DNA from: Zancudomyces culisetae
Taxonomy: Eukaryota > Kickxellomycota > Harpellomycetes > Harpellales > Legeriomycetaceae
Direction of reading: 5' to 3'
Length of the DNA: 61,774 bases
NCBI GenBank assembly: GCA_001969505.1
Contig: LSSK01000104.1
Span: forward strand, 10,128 to 71,901
A program made the position numbers and the translations under genes. Numbering within the stretch: position 1 is the first letter of the stretch; each line of letters starts with the position of its first letter. The notes beneath the pieces were generated by a model. That model was not told the DNA's origin, did no database searches, and saw nothing but the letters and a program-made list of their open reading frames with translations. This document shows, piece after piece, positions 11,323 through 23,112 of this stretch.

Positions 11323-11814
11323 CTATGGTTTTATGTATTGATTATATAATCGGGAAAGTCTCAGTAGATCACCCGGATTTAGCTCGACACCTTCCTCTTT
11401 CATAACCTGTTGAACTCTAGCGGCCTGTGCCTTAAAGTCGGAATCGGCAATCATTTTCATCAGCTTCCAACTTGAAATGTTTCCGCTCATATTTTTTGGA
11501 TCGCTTGTGTCAATGTATCCTTTCTTTTCCATCAGCGAGATAGTTTCTCTAAAAACCTCTAGAATTTTTGCATTTGTCAGAATCTTTTGCGCCACAGGAT
11601 CAGTAAATACATTTTCGTTGTCGTTATTCTCTGTTCCCGTTGCATATGTCCTTGTAGTTGTTGTAGGGGACAACTGATTCTGCTGTAGCAACATTCCCTT
11701 TTTAACGGTTAAAAACAAACTTCTACCTCCATACCTCGCATAACTGTGCGTGGAGAACCCCCTTCTGATTAGAAAGAGTTTCGCGTACCTTACAGTGCAA
11801 CTTAATCGATTCAT
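11323..11814 (-). CDS. Predicted mitochondrial protein of unknown function
   Basis: A 163-residue protein. The first 55 or so residues are rich in Arg, Ser, Thr and Tyr with no acidic residues (R3, R9, R17, R18, R27, R31), as expected of a cleavable mitochondrial presequence. A RTYATG-like segment near 54-59 is a plausible processing region. The mature part (about 60-163) is predicted helical, with conserved-looking blocks around VAQKILTN, FRETISLMEKKGYID and GVELNPGDLLRLSRLYN. It has no membrane helix and no cysteine in the mature part. I do not recognise the family. A small matrix assembly factor or mitoribosome-associated protein would be compatible. Confidence 0.7.
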   Translation of the reverse strand: MNRLSCTVRYAKLFLIRRGFSTHSYARYGGRSLFLTVKKGMLLQQNQLSPTTTTRTYATGTENNDNENVFTDPVAQKILTNAKILEVFRETISLMEKKGYIDTSDPKNMSGNISSWKLMKMIADSDFKAQAARVQQVMKEEGVELNPGDLLRLSRLYNQYIKP

Positions 11815-12218
11815 TGTATCTTGTTTTTAGAAGTTTATTTTTTAGGAACAGAAAATGGTCAAAATCCTTTCTATCTATCAACCATACTTTTTTATAAGTG
11901 AAAAAAGTGGGTTATTTTATTTCGTTTTTGCTTTTTTTTGGCTAACCAGGTTCCAATCCTCAATACTAATGCACAAACTTGATATGGGTGTTACATAAAA
12001 ACAATGTTGTGTTTGTAAAAATACGTGAATAATATGATGCACACCTACACTATTCGCCAAGAAATGTCTTTTAGCTAATACACTGAATCATTTAATTTGG
12101 ATATCTGTCACAAATCTGATTTATTCTAGCGTTGTGGTTCTTTTGAAAAATCAGCAAAAATGAGGATAACGAAAAAAATGCAACAAATGCAAAAAAAATA
12201 ATAAAAAATAATACATAA
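11815..12218. other. Intergenic, no gene seen
   Basis: About 400 bp upstream of the mitochondrial-protein gene and downstream of SWA2, AT-rich, with nothing further supported. Confidence 0.6.
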
Positions 12219-13775
12219 TCACATGTTGTGTTCCGCCTTATATACAGCCCAAGCATGGGTTAGCACAGAAAAGACATTTTTTGCCAAAACAATACGTCTG
12301 GTATCTACATCCATCGAAAGCTTATCTGGATGAATTTGTGCCAAAGTCCTGGTGTAAACCTTCTTTACTGATTTGGAATCCAGCAAGTCGGAAAGGTTTA
12401 TGGGCTCAATCCACTTATACACAACATGTATGGATGTCAATAGCGCCAAGAGATTATTTTCTTTGTCTAGTCTCCATCTATCAACGATAACAAGCACCTC
12501 ATCTTCGTGTTTTTGAAGTACAGACACTTTATTTTCAGTACCGTTTTTGGGTTTTGAAGGCATTCTTCCAACGTTTGTAGTATTGAACGGTTTCTTTGCC
12601 TCTAAATGCAGATTTTTCTTTTTACCTTTACCCTTTGGTTTACATCTTTCAATACCTGCTCTTGCTTTACTAAATGTTCCCTGGTCGATCTTCATCTCCA
12701 ATACCTTTTTATAGTCATCTAGTGCAAACTCGTAGTTCTCCTTGCCTTCGCAAATCTCGGCTCTCCTTAGATACGCCTTCATTAATTGGTTTTCACCAAT
12801 ACCTCCGTTTCCAGAACTTTCTATATGTAGATTTATGACTTTTTCACTGTCACGCAAAGAGTGTTCAAAATCTCCCATTTTTAAATAGCTTTGAGCTCTA
12901 TTGTTATACATGATTGCTTTTAGGCTTTTTACTTCAGGGTTTCGATCTATAATGGCTAGCAACTCGGAATACACCTTGCTAGCCTCCTCGTACTGTCCTA
13001 GTCTGTATAATGCATTCGCTTTACGCTTCTCTTCCTCAATACGCGCTTCAACCTCAACAACACCTAGTAGTTCTGATGTATCTTCATCCATACTATTTCC
13101 AGTGTTCCTAAAGTTCATACCAGTTCCCATACCTCCATTCTGAAATATATCTGCATCAAATAAACTCTTTCCCTCCTGTATCCCTGGCCCTCCAGGCGAG
13201 CCGTCAAAACCCATGCGATTGACTGTCTTATCCCCAGCAGGTTTGTTTAGATTAGGAGCCACAAACTCGAAATTCCCACTTTGATTCTTGATACCAACGT
13301 CCCTATTGTAGTTACTAGTCCCAGGATTTGTATTATTTATAGTTGATTGAAATAAATCAAAATTCCAAACATCTTTTTTCTCCTTTGGACTTTCTTTCTT
13401 TTCACTATTTTTGACTACCGCTGGAAAAGTAACAAATTCACTAAACAAATCTGAATGTTCCTTTTCTTTGTTCCGAAAGGTTTTTTTAGGAGGGTTTTTT
13501 CTATTTTCATCCGTTCCTAGTCCTTCCGAGACGCTCGAATGCGCAGTTTTATGGCTCCTGTCGCGCCCCAAATCAAATAAATCCAACTCCTCGAATAGAC
13601 TTATATTACCCACATTTGCACTCCCAGCTTTCAAGCTTGTTTGATTGTTTTTAGTATTTAATGGTTCCCTGTGTGAAATACCAAAAGAATTCCTTGCTGT
13701 TGGTATTTGAGCTAGCACATTGGCGCCGTTTTCTTGTTTGCTTTCGCCTGATAGTAGATCTATTTTCCTATTCAT
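12219..13775 (-). CDS. SWA2: Auxilin-like J-protein, clathrin uncoating factor (Swa2/Aux1)
   Basis: A 518-residue protein with the order unstructured N-terminus, TPR, J-domain. The N-terminal 210 residues contain several DLF/DLFD-type motifs (near 64-68, 109-111, 139-142), typical clathrin/adaptor-binding elements. A three-repeat TPR domain covers about 250-375. A basic linker leads to a C-terminal J-domain with the HPD motif at 482-484, which stimulates Hsp70 (Ssa) to strip clathrin coats from vesicles. In S. cerevisiae Swa2 (668 residues) a UBA domain lies before the TPR; I see no clear UBA here, so this form is shorter. The family order (TPR then a J-domain at the very C-terminus) makes the assignment strong. 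Confidence 0.9.
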   Translation of the reverse strand: MNRKIDLLSGESKQENGANVLAQIPTARNSFGISHREPLNTKNNQTSLKAGSANVGNISLFEELDLFDLGRDRSHKTAHSSVSEGLGTDENRKNPPKKTFRNKEKEHSDLFSEFVTFPAVVKNSEKKESPKEKKDVWNFDLFQSTINNTNPGTSNYNRDVGIKNQSGNFEFVAPNLNKPAGDKTVNRMGFDGSPGGPGIQEGKSLFDADIFQNGGMGTGMNFRNTGNSMDEDTSELLGVVEVEARIEEEKRKANALYRLGQYEEASKVYSELLAIIDRNPEVKSLKAIMYNNRAQSYLKMGDFEHSLRDSEKVINLHIESSGNGGIGENQLMKAYLRRAEICEGKENYEFALDDYKKVLEMKIDQGTFSKARAGIERCKPKGKGKKKNLHLEAKKPFNTTNVGRMPSKPKNGTENKVSVLQKHEDEVLVIVDRWRLDKENNLLALLTSIHVVYKWIEPINLSDLLDSKSVKKVYTRTLAQIHPDKLSMDVDTRRIVLAKNVFSVLTHAWAVYKAEHNM

Positions 13776-14671
13776 TATACCCTTGTTTTTTTTTGTTTTT
13801 TATTTTATTTCATTTATACATCTACATCAAGCATATGGCGGCATATACTCTATATAAAAAATAGATATGTTTTTCTATAGGATATTAGAATTGAAAATTG
13901 GATATACTTTTAATGAAGCTGCTTCGAAAAGTATTTTTATATGATATCATTAAGCGATTTCGAAGTACAGCTGGCCAGTTTAATTAAGTTTAATAAATTT
14001 TGTGTCTAAATTTACACCATTTTCGAATTTGAAATCCAGTGAATTTTGATCAAATAGAAGCTCATATACTAGCAATTCACATTGCAAACTGAAATCCGAC
14101 CTTTGGGAAGGCAAAAATGACATTGCCAAATAGAAATTTTCTCAGCATGCTAGACGCTCAGAACAAAAAAAAAGTGCAAGTTCATACTTATATATGTACA
14201 AAGAGCATAGAGCATAGCGCATAGAGCATATTTATTACTAGTATTGCTTGCTCGCTTTTGTAGTTTTACTCTACAAGAAAATTCAAACATCGGTTTTGAA
14301 ACTCACATCAAGGTTTAGCTCTTTTTTTTTTTTTCAGTTTTACTTGCTTAGCGACTTCGGGCATCCTCAGTAAGCAACTTTTCCCCAGAAAGACGTTTTC
14401 ATAAACTTTCAAAAAGCTTTAGCGGCAAAAACATCATAGTTGAAGTCTTAAAGTGATATTGCGCACCAGTTGACAAAAATAGAGCCAGCTGCTTCAAGAG
14501 TGTAGTTCCTATATTATTTTTTATTTATATATATACCTATTTCGGTTTATACAATCAAATTATTTAACAGAATGCTAACTGAAATACTAACTTCAAGAAG
14601 TAAGCAATATTAAGCGAATATTTAAAATATGTTGAAGTATAACTTGACTAAACTTGTAAAGGGTTTTTTTT
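13776..14671. other. Intergenic, no gene seen
   Basis: About 900 bp containing the SWA2 promoter and the 3' flank of a small secreted-protein gene. A short repeat of AGAGCATA-like units occurs at about 14202-14230. Nothing else is supported. Confidence 0.6.
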
Positions 14672-15130
14672 CTAGTAAAGTGGGTATGCCTCAATAACCA
14701 GAGAGCCGTATGTATTATTGAAACTTGATTGGTAAGTGTTCATAGTATTCATCAAGTTGAACATTGTGCCAACTTCAGGTTTCCAAGCATCTTTTGGAAC
14801 TTCTGCAATCTTTGTAAATTGACTGGAAACGTGGAGATACCATGTTGTGTTGGTAGCTAGATCTTTGTACGTTGAGAACTGCGGATGTGGATATTTGTTT
14901 GCATAATTAGTTGAAGGGGGTACCATACTTTGTAGCTTGCTTCCGACCGCGGCTGGAATGGTTTTGAAGTTCTTTCCAAACGCTCTGGACATCATTATTG
15001 TACATGGGTATCCCGCAACCTGGCATTTTTCAGTTCCACAGTTTACCCATGCATTTTTGTTGTTACCACATGTATAAGATGAGGCTAAACCTAAAAAAAG
15101 GGCAGCGGTTGAGATTATGGTCGGTTTCAT
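14672..15130 (-). CDS. Small secreted four-cysteine protein of unknown function
   Basis: A 152-residue protein with a clear signal peptide (about 1-18, ending ASS-Y). Its four cysteines at 21, 31, 36 and 43 cluster in the first 25 residues of the mature protein and could form two disulfides. The rest (about 50-152) has no cysteines and contains two N-glycosylation sequons (NTT near 94, NNT near 138). There is no GPI tail, no membrane helix and no dibasic site of note, so it is probably released. The start is ATG AAG after an A-rich leader. No family recognised. Confidence 0.7.
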   Translation of the reverse strand: MKPTIISTAALFLGLASSYTCGNNKNAWVNCGTEKCQVAGYPCTIMMSRAFGKNFKTIPAAVGSKLQSMVPPSTNYANKYPHPQFSTYKDLATNTTWYLHVSSQFTKIAEVPKDAWKPEVGTMFNLMNTMNTYQSSFNNTYGSLVIEAYPLY

Positions 15131-16476
15131 GTTTTTTCTTTGTTATATTTTCCTATTTGAACTGGTTTATTTTTACACTGATCGCTTTGAGAAAAACTAA
15201 TATAACAATTAATAGGTGAGATGGAAAATATTTTACTTTGGTTTATAATTAGATTGCGATTTGTGGTGTTTATAAACATATCTTTTATGTTAAAAGCATG
15301 ATACGAATGTTCCTTGTAGTATCCATCCTTTTTTATTCAGATAATACGGCAGAAAAGAGCCGGGGTTAGACCATATGCGTATAACTGGAAATGCCGTGTA
15401 GCTTGTATAGCTACGCAACTAATGGAAGTGAGCTAAAATGTATTTATGCAAATGCTACACGTATTTTCCACAAGAATCGGTGTTGCAGAAAAGTGCAAAA
15501 GCCACTTTTTTTTTATTGCAGTTTATTGGCGCAGTGTGAGTAGGTTTTAAATGCTCAAATCCGGAATTATCACAACAGTACATGATCTATGTACAATGCA
15601 TGTATTTTTTTATTTATTTAAGCTAGGTTACACACATTTCTTGCCAGTTTTTTGTATTGTGGATTAACGAGTTGAGTATGTTACTAGAACAACGAATATT
15701 CCATTTATATGCCCTTTACTAAGAATGAATTAGAATCTTTCTGGAACTATCCTCCTCCCACTCCCTTCACGGCGAGCCTACTTACAAAAGCCTTGGGGAT
15801 GCATTAGTTTTTTTTTTTTTTTTTTTATACAAATTATCACGGATTCTGTTGTGTTATTTCTTTTTATTATTCCAAAATTATTGACAAGGAATTAATTGAT
15901 TTAATCAACTGCACAGTTTTGGATAAGGTCAATCATTAAGAAACGTCCACTAGAGCATTAATGGATTTTATTTTTGCAAAGCGGGTTTATTAAATAGGTG
16001 CTGCATAGCACTAACAAAAAAGGAATCCTGTATAGTATCTATCTAACCAATCCCTCCCCCTTCCTCTAGGGAATTCACATACACTAGAAGTTCAGTTCAC
16101 AAAGGTTGATTACACTCTGAGTTGTCCTAAGATAATCTTTTTTTTTGTTGGGTACATTTACCGAAGATATTCATTTAAACTGCCAATACTCTATCCAAGG
16201 ATCTAGTTGTATCCAGCTCGACTAAAAATAATACTTATATTTCTTTCTCCTCCAAGGAGCCTCTTGTTAGCAATTTATCAGCTTTTCTATTCTCTAACTC
16301 TATGACATTCGCTTTCATGTACTAAAATTTAATCTTGCTAGTTTTAATCTAGTTCTGTAGACATTTGTAATACAACTCCAGCTAGTAACATAGTTTTGAG
16401 AAAACAAAATACTCCGTTATAATATGAATCGAAAGAACCCTAATATAAAACATATACACCCCTTACCCCCTCTCTC

Positions 16477-16507
<31 letters not shown>

Positions 16508-17396
16508 NNNNNNNNNNNNNNNNNNNNNNNNNNNNNNNNNNNNNNNNNNNNNNNNNNNNNNNNNNNNNNNNNNNNNNNNNNNNNNNNNNNNNNNNNNNNN
16601 NNNNNNNNNNNNNNNNNNNNNNNNNNNNNNNNNNNNNNNNNNNNNNNNNNNNNNNNNNNNNNNNNNNNNNNNNNNNNNNNNNNNNNNNNNNNNNNNNNNN
16701 NNNNNNNNNNNNNNNNNNNNNNNNNNNNNNNNNNNNNNNNNNNNNNNNNNNNNNNNNNNNNNNNNNNNNNNNNNNNNNNNNNNNNNNNNNNNNNNNNNNN
16801 NNNNNNNNNNNNNNNNNNNNNNNNNNNNNNNNNNNNNNNNNNNNNNNNNNNNNNNNNNNNNNNNNNNNNNNNNNNNNNNNNNNNNNNNNNNNNNNNNNNN
16901 NNNNNNNNNNNNNNNNNNNNNNNNNNNNNNNNNNNNNNNNNNNNNNNNNNNNNNNNNNNNNNNNNNNNNNNNNNNNNNNNNNNNNNNNNNNNNNNNNNNN
17001 NNNNNNNNNNNNNNNNNNNNNNNNNNNNNNNNNCCCCCCCCCCCCCCCCCTCTCGTTCTCCTTAGTCAGCATTACTGCTTTATATGTCAATTTTATTACT
17101 TAATTGAGAAAATTCTGCTATGTTAAAAGATAAACGCTACTATAAATTTAAACTTAAATGTTAATGTTAAAATAACAAAAAATATATAACAAGAGCATAG
17201 ACAATCTAAAAAATTTCAACTCCGAGTTTAGGCCCTTATCTAACGAGGTTATCTAATGCACTAAGTTAATGAGTTCATGGAAATGCTGTACTAGCGGTCA
17301 TTGTCACTAAAAAAAATAAAGAACACTCATGTAGTGCGAGATACTCTTGTTATTTATAATGAAAGTTGGCCCCAGTGGTAAAAAAATGGCCTTTCT
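15131..17396. other. Intergenic with assembly gap
   Basis: About 2.3 kb between a small secreted-protein gene and the 3' end of WHI3, interrupted by the gap at 16508-17033. The visible sequence is AT-rich with C-rich clusters near 15750 and 16050. Any apparent reading frame across the gap is an artefact of the Ns. Confidence 0.65.
16478..17050. other. Assembly gap flanked by poly-C
   Basis: 526 N (16508-17033) are bounded by 30 C on the left (16478-16507) and 17 C on the right (17034-17050). The gap most likely hides a long C homopolymer or C-rich low-complexity tract that defeated assembly; its stated size may not be real. Confidence 0.9.
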
Positions 17397-19278
17397 TTAT
17401 ATCACAGGACTGAATTTATTGGGCGTCGGGCTTTTTTGTTGTAGCTTTCCACGAGAATCAAACATTCCAGTACGCAAGCTACCGTCGGCCTGCTTCTCCA
17501 TACTAGCACTGGGCTCTTTGTAAACAGTTGTGCTTAGTGATTTATATCCATCAATGCTCCCCACTTTTCCTTTTTCTTTTCCTGAAGAGAATGGATCGCT
17601 AGATACGTTTTCGTTTATTTCTTTAGATATAATCTCGTAAGAATCATTCTCATCTTCAAACATAGTAGACCCTCTAGATGACAGATTTTTAGGACTAACT
17701 CTGTTATGGAATGATTCGGAAAGCTCAGTAATTTTTTTTGTCGTGTGACAATCATAATCAACTCTTGTTTTATTTTCGTCGTACGAATTTGAGGTCTTTT
17801 CAGATGCATCACTACTTTTTCGAGACCCCTGTTCCTCTTTGCTACTCTCACCAGTTTCACCGTCGTTTTTTGCTGATTGCTCATCAATACCAGTTCCAGT
17901 GGGCAATACACCCTGCGTAGTTGCAGAAATGCTCGACCTAACTCCCAGTGGGTTTTTGGAGTAACTCAAACGAATTCCGCCATTTATTGAGGTTGAAAGA
18001 AGGTAACCATCGTAATCAATCAATGCGTTTGCTGCACAATCGACATCTTGGAACTCTACAAAGCACATAGGCCCGGTTTTTGGCTTTGTGCGGAAACACA
18101 TTCTTTTATATCCCTTTGCAGATTGAAACAGTTGGCGCAGCTCCTCCTCCCTAGTATTTACAGGCAAGTTTCCCACATAAAGCGTATTACATGGTGGATT
18201 TTGATCGTTAAAATTAGTGCTTCGGGTCGTTGCCGTTCTTGCGAGTCCAGGTGCTGGTGGCAGGGGTGCGTTTTGAAGCGGCGCAGTTATAGGTACAGAG
18301 ACACTTGGCTGCATTCCAACTGGATTTAGATTGTTTGTGATTATACTCAGAGAATCAAAGCGAGATCTAAACGAACCAAGGTCCATGTTGCTATTTCTAT
18401 TTAGTAACGCGTTGTCTAAAGTTCCACGACGCTCGGATTGAGTCTTCGCCAACCCAATTCCACCTTGTCTAAGTGAATCGTAGTACATTGGATCCTGGCC
18501 ACCAATAGGAACCTCTCCGAATCCACCCTGTAGCATTTGGCCTTCTCCCGTTAAACGATTTTGGTTTAATGTGTCGTTTAGTGTACTAGAAGCGTTTCTC
18601 CCGCGAAACAACGGGTTGGAACTGATCACGTTTTCTGAAAAATCAAACGCTCTCCCGCTGGAATAGGGCATATTGAAGGGGTGCGCCGAAGAAAAGCCAC
18701 TGGTGTTCACTCCATTGAACCCCCTCATTGCTCTCGCAGAATACGGGAATGCACTGCCATACTCCAAGCCCAGTTGGCCTATGCTTCCAGAGCCCGATCC
18801 TTTCTTTGTGTGTAAATTTTTCTTGGCCATTTCTGCCTTAATTACACAATTTGATTCATTGTCGATTTTTCTACCTGTCAGGATGTCCCTTGCTTCAAGT
18901 GCTTCAACTCTGGAGCGGAACTTTGCAAATCCAATCTATTTAAAACAAATACATTATTACTATCAATATCCATTTTTACCTCTATCTCCATCTCTATTCA
19001 AGACCACTCTTTCAAACATAAACACTTTAATATAACCTTTTTTTGGTATTATCTCCTCCCCTACGTCTTTCCTTTTTTATTTAATAAATCAAAAAACTTA
19101 CTATCTGTTTTTTGCCACCAGTGACTGAATCTTTCTCTGTCTCCTCTTGTGAGGGAAACTTCAATGTTGCTGCTTCAAACCCGGGCGAGAATATAAACAT
19201 GTTTTGGAACTCTCTTTCTCTAATGTCTTCCGGGAACCCAACAACAAAAATGGTGGTAATTTCCTCGTTTGGATTCAT
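17397..19278 (-). CDS. WHI3: Whi3/Whi4-type RNA-binding protein, two exons
   Basis: Two exons: 19102-19278 and 17397-18935 (complement), with a 166-bp intron (18936-19101) having GTAAGT and TAG ends. The join restores RRM1 in frame: its first strand (TIFVVGFP) is in exon 1, and the next strand (GFAKFRSR) through KAEMAKKN is in exon 2. The product is 571 residues. RRM1 spans about 7-94 and RRM2 about 308-390 (LYVGNLP, then MCFVEF and the family signature [13 protein letters not shown]). Between them is a Gly/Asn/Ser-rich stretch. In yeast Whi3 binds G1-cyclin CLN3 and other mRNAs, tuning cell size and pheromone memory. ATG 19278 is the first in-frame ATG. An in-frame TTG-led extension to 19308 is not used here. 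A leader exon further upstream cannot be excluded. Confidence 0.88.
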
Positions 19279-21747
19279 CGTTTCTTTACACTTTTTTTTT
19301 GAGTACAATATATCAGCTGAAATATTATAAATTTTTCCAATACCTGAAATACAAAAATTAGGTATCAGTTCTTTTGAGTGTCTAATAAGAGTTGCTCTTT
19401 AGGAATTTTTTTCCGTTCGACGTTCAACAGTGTTGCGATTGCGTGCTAGTCAGAATACTTTAGCTTTTTGTCGTTCTTAGATACACAGGTTTGATTTTAA
19501 TGATTTCCAGGATACTATGGCTATTAAAAATACACTATGATTCTATTATATACCTCTATGTTCTATGTTCTTTTTTTCTATTGTTAAATAGCACTCAAGC
19601 TAAATTCAACACGGTAAATTATGAGAATAAGGTTGCAAATTATGTGTTTACAGGTGGTCGATGTATGACTTTGTTTTATAATTTTGGTTTGGTGCTTGGG
19701 AATATCGATAGCTGCTTTTGCCTAGCTGTATTAAAAAGAAGAGATGTAATCTTGCTTTTATATGAGACTAAATGTTTCGTTCCTAATGGTGAGTCTAAAC
19801 TGATATTTTTCTACTCTTCTTCTTGGTAGGGACTTTAACACCTCGATTGTCTTTTGAGTCTTATACAGCGTAACTCCTAAGAATTGAGGCCTTTCTGGGT
19901 ATGAATATTGTGTGTATAATAACCTATTTAAGTGCAAAATCGTTGCAATAGTTTGATATTTTTTTAGTTTGAAAAAAAAGCGTATTTTTCTTGTTGCGTT
20001 TGTAAGAGTTAAGGATGTCTATCACAATATGCTTTGCTAATTGGCGGTCTAGGGGTGAATGGATATATATACATATAAATATACACGTATAGCTCAGAAA
20101 AGTAATAACTGTATTTCTATAAGTACTTCTCAACACATGTAAAGAGAGTTTGGCGCAATGTAAGATATTTATAGTTTTTTTCTAAAAATATATGTCTGTA
20201 AACTCGCACATCCATTTACAACTATATTTTTGCATTTACTTTGCAAATACCAAGCTTATAATATCACGCGTGTAATATTTTTTTTCCTGACGTTTAATTG
20301 GTTTTTTTGCTTTATGTTTTTCTAAAAATTGGCAAATGAACTTAGTGCTATCCACACTAGCCGATCAATGTTACACGTTGATAGCTGTATTACAAAGGAC
20401 ATCTATTTTTTTCTTCTTTTTAATCTAATAAGTGCTGGAGCTTCGCTGGAGTACATGGTTTATGGGCGTCCATACGAATTTCAATTATTACCCGAAAGAT
20501 CTCGACTAAAATTGATTAAACCCAAGCTTTTTACCACACTTTTCTTTATAAATTAAACTCGCTTTAGAAGCGTTTATTAGTTATTTGTTTATGCTCCGTA
20601 AGTCAAGCTTGAGTCTTTTTCCAGTTATATTCCAGATACAACGATTTGATTAATAATTTTTTATGCACATAAGTATTTTGGCTTTGCGTGTTCTCAACAA
20701 TATGTGCTCCCACACCTCCTCCCCCTCCTATGCCGTTATTTTCAATTTCTTGAGTAAAAACTCACAAACCACATTGTAATATTTAATACTGCACCATTTT
20801 GCTTTTTTTTTGCTGTTATTTTTTGTGGGCCTAAAGATGGTGGATAAAAAAGTGCAGAGCAGTATTAGCTTTACCAAAATGTGATAAAATTAAGAGAACT
20901 GCGCTCCGCATTTCCCTGGCCGCTCATGATACATTTTTTAATTGATTTGCTGCCGAACCTGTCTAAAAAAAAATAAAAGACTATCATTTTTGATACCTAC
21001 TGGTGGCATAAATTTTACGCAAATTGGAAGTAAAATAACATCCATGATCCTAAAAATACGATCCAATAGAGAGGCGGGTGATAGGCGTATATGCGCTAAC
21101 CAACGTGTTTTTGTAGAATATCCACCAAACAGCAATGAAACCTTAAAAACATGGCCACCAATACCACATATTCAAGATAAATGAAGTTGTAGTGTTTGTA
21201 CGTGGCCAGGACGGGATAAATGGCATTGCCTATTTTTTTATTTTTTTATTGTAGCACACACATATCAAAGCCACTGTGATACGTGTTTATTCAACCGAGA
21301 CATTTATGTTGTTGTTGTTCTCTTGGAACACCTTTGTTCCCCTACTGATTAAAATGTATGTTTGCTCTAAAAATATAAAAATAAAAACTACACACAAGCT
21401 TTCCCATTGCAGTAATTGAAGCAGTGTGGTCACAAATGACTTTGTTAAACAACCCAGCAAGGTTTGTGAGTAGCAAAACCCCATCCCGGCTACCTACCAA
21501 TTAATTACACCTATGCACCACAACGATCTGAGTGTGTGTGGTGTATAGTTTTAAAATATCGAAATGGTTTTGTTTTATTTTATTTTTTTGGGGCACCTGG
21601 GTAAGCGCATGATCTCGGTATAGATGAGGAAGCAAGTGATTATGATTAGAATGCTAAAGCCGCAATTTGATAAATTAAAAAAAAATAGAAGAAAAAGGTT
21701 TGCCTAAGGATGTCTAAAAAAAATTAACAAAACCTGGTATATAAAAT
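19279..21747. other. Intergenic, no gene seen
   Basis: About 2.5 kb between WHI3 and the 3' end of VPS74. It is AT-rich with only weak short frames (for example plus 19491-19829, no ATG at its start). A C-rich cluster lies at about 20709-20728. No tRNA or snRNA signature was found. Confidence 0.55.
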
Positions 21748-23112
21748 TTATAAAACTCTGTCCATTCTTCTAAAAACACTTAATACTGCGGATACAACCT
21801 CTTCAACTTGCATGCTAGCTACATCTGATTCGGAAACGTCCGTGTATATTGGTGAATCACGAACGTAGGGCCAATGACCATATATATTGAGTAACTCCTC
21901 CGCACGCATAAACGCATGATCCCTTGTTTCCATATCAAGATGGTTCAATGGGTTTTCCAAAACATTTCCCGCACAAGCCGCACATACTAGGCATACCCTC
22001 CGCAATAAAGCAAACAAGTTATTTGTCTCGTTCGGATAATATTTTGAGTGTTCAACAGTAATAATCTTCAAGCGACCAGTTAGATTTGACAAGTTGATAG
22101 TTGATGAAGCCATAGACGTGCTGTTCAGCTGTTGAGAGACTCCGCTACCTGCAGATCGATTTAATAATGCAGCTGAGCGTGGAAGGTTGAGTGTATCGAA
22201 AACGCGCAAAATGATTTCATTTTTTGCTTTGTAATCTTGTACGGGATGTGTTGCCATGTCAAAAAACACAAAATTCTTTTTCTCGGTACGTAGTATCCCC
22301 TTGTCTACTAATCCTTTTGAAAGCCTTTCGCGTACTTGCTTGAGTTGGAACCCTGCCTTTGAAATGCTCCATGTTTCGCCTATTTGTATTTTAAGCCCTA
22401 CCATTCTATCCTATTCTTCACATTTGTGGTATTCATCTTCCGAAAACCGGAAAAAGGCTTTTTCTAAAAATAGAATAAAATAAATGGGTTACCACTTAGC
22501 AAATCTACCCATGAGCTCACACTCCTAATCTTATCCGTATTTTTCAGCACCTTGAGTGTTTCATCTAGTAGCACCTCCCCTGTAGGTGCAGCAGAAATAA
22601 CTTCAATCAATCTATCTGCCACATCTACTACTCCTGTATATGCATCCTTTTTTATCCTTATTCTCTTTCTAAGTGCCAATTCGATAATCATACAGCCACG
22701 CAGAACATATGATAAACTATCATTCCAAAATGACAAATACCCCTAAAAAAACAAAAATATACGTCAAACCTGGGTTTCTTGTAGCCTTTATTTTATGTTA
22801 TGATTAATGTTAAATTAGTACCAAAATGCTTTTTTTAAAAATTCACAATTGGTTCTCAAAAAAAACGGATAATACTAATGTAGAGCAAAGATACTTTACC
22901 TCACTATCCTTTATACCTAAAAGGATCAATTCCTCAAGTAAAGACAACTTGGGACAGTCAATGGTTTTTGTTGAATTAAACGTCCCCTTCCCTTGGGCCT
23001 CAGGTGTGTTGTTAACACTGGACCGTTGCCTCAATGTGCCAGATCCAAGATCATCATCGTTTTGTTTTGCGCCAGCCACTTTCCTTCGTGTAATGCCAAC
23101 GTTCTGCGACAT
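21748..23112 (-). CDS. VPS74: Vps74/GOLPH3 PI4P-binding Golgi glycosyltransferase retention factor, three exons
   Basis: Exons (complement): 22900-23112, 22493-22742 and 21748-22379. Introns are 157 bp (with a TACTAAT branch site) and 113 bp. The product is 364 residues. The spliced frame runs through family hallmarks: [15 protein letters not shown] at the first join, [42 protein letters not shown] at the second join, [21 protein letters not shown] and FFDMATHPV. The FWND tryptophan and the QVRER arginines correspond to the PI4P pocket of the family. The N-terminus has basic residues (TRRKVAGAK) near those used for cargo-tail binding. Vps74 sits on late Golgi membranes and packages mannosyltransferases into COPI vesicles. 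The yeast protein has 345 residues, so this is full length. Confidence 0.95.

Noticed and set aside
16424-17090. Reading frames on both strands spanning the N gap
   Set aside because: They consist of poly-Pro/poly-Gly from the C tract plus undefined bases and are artefacts.
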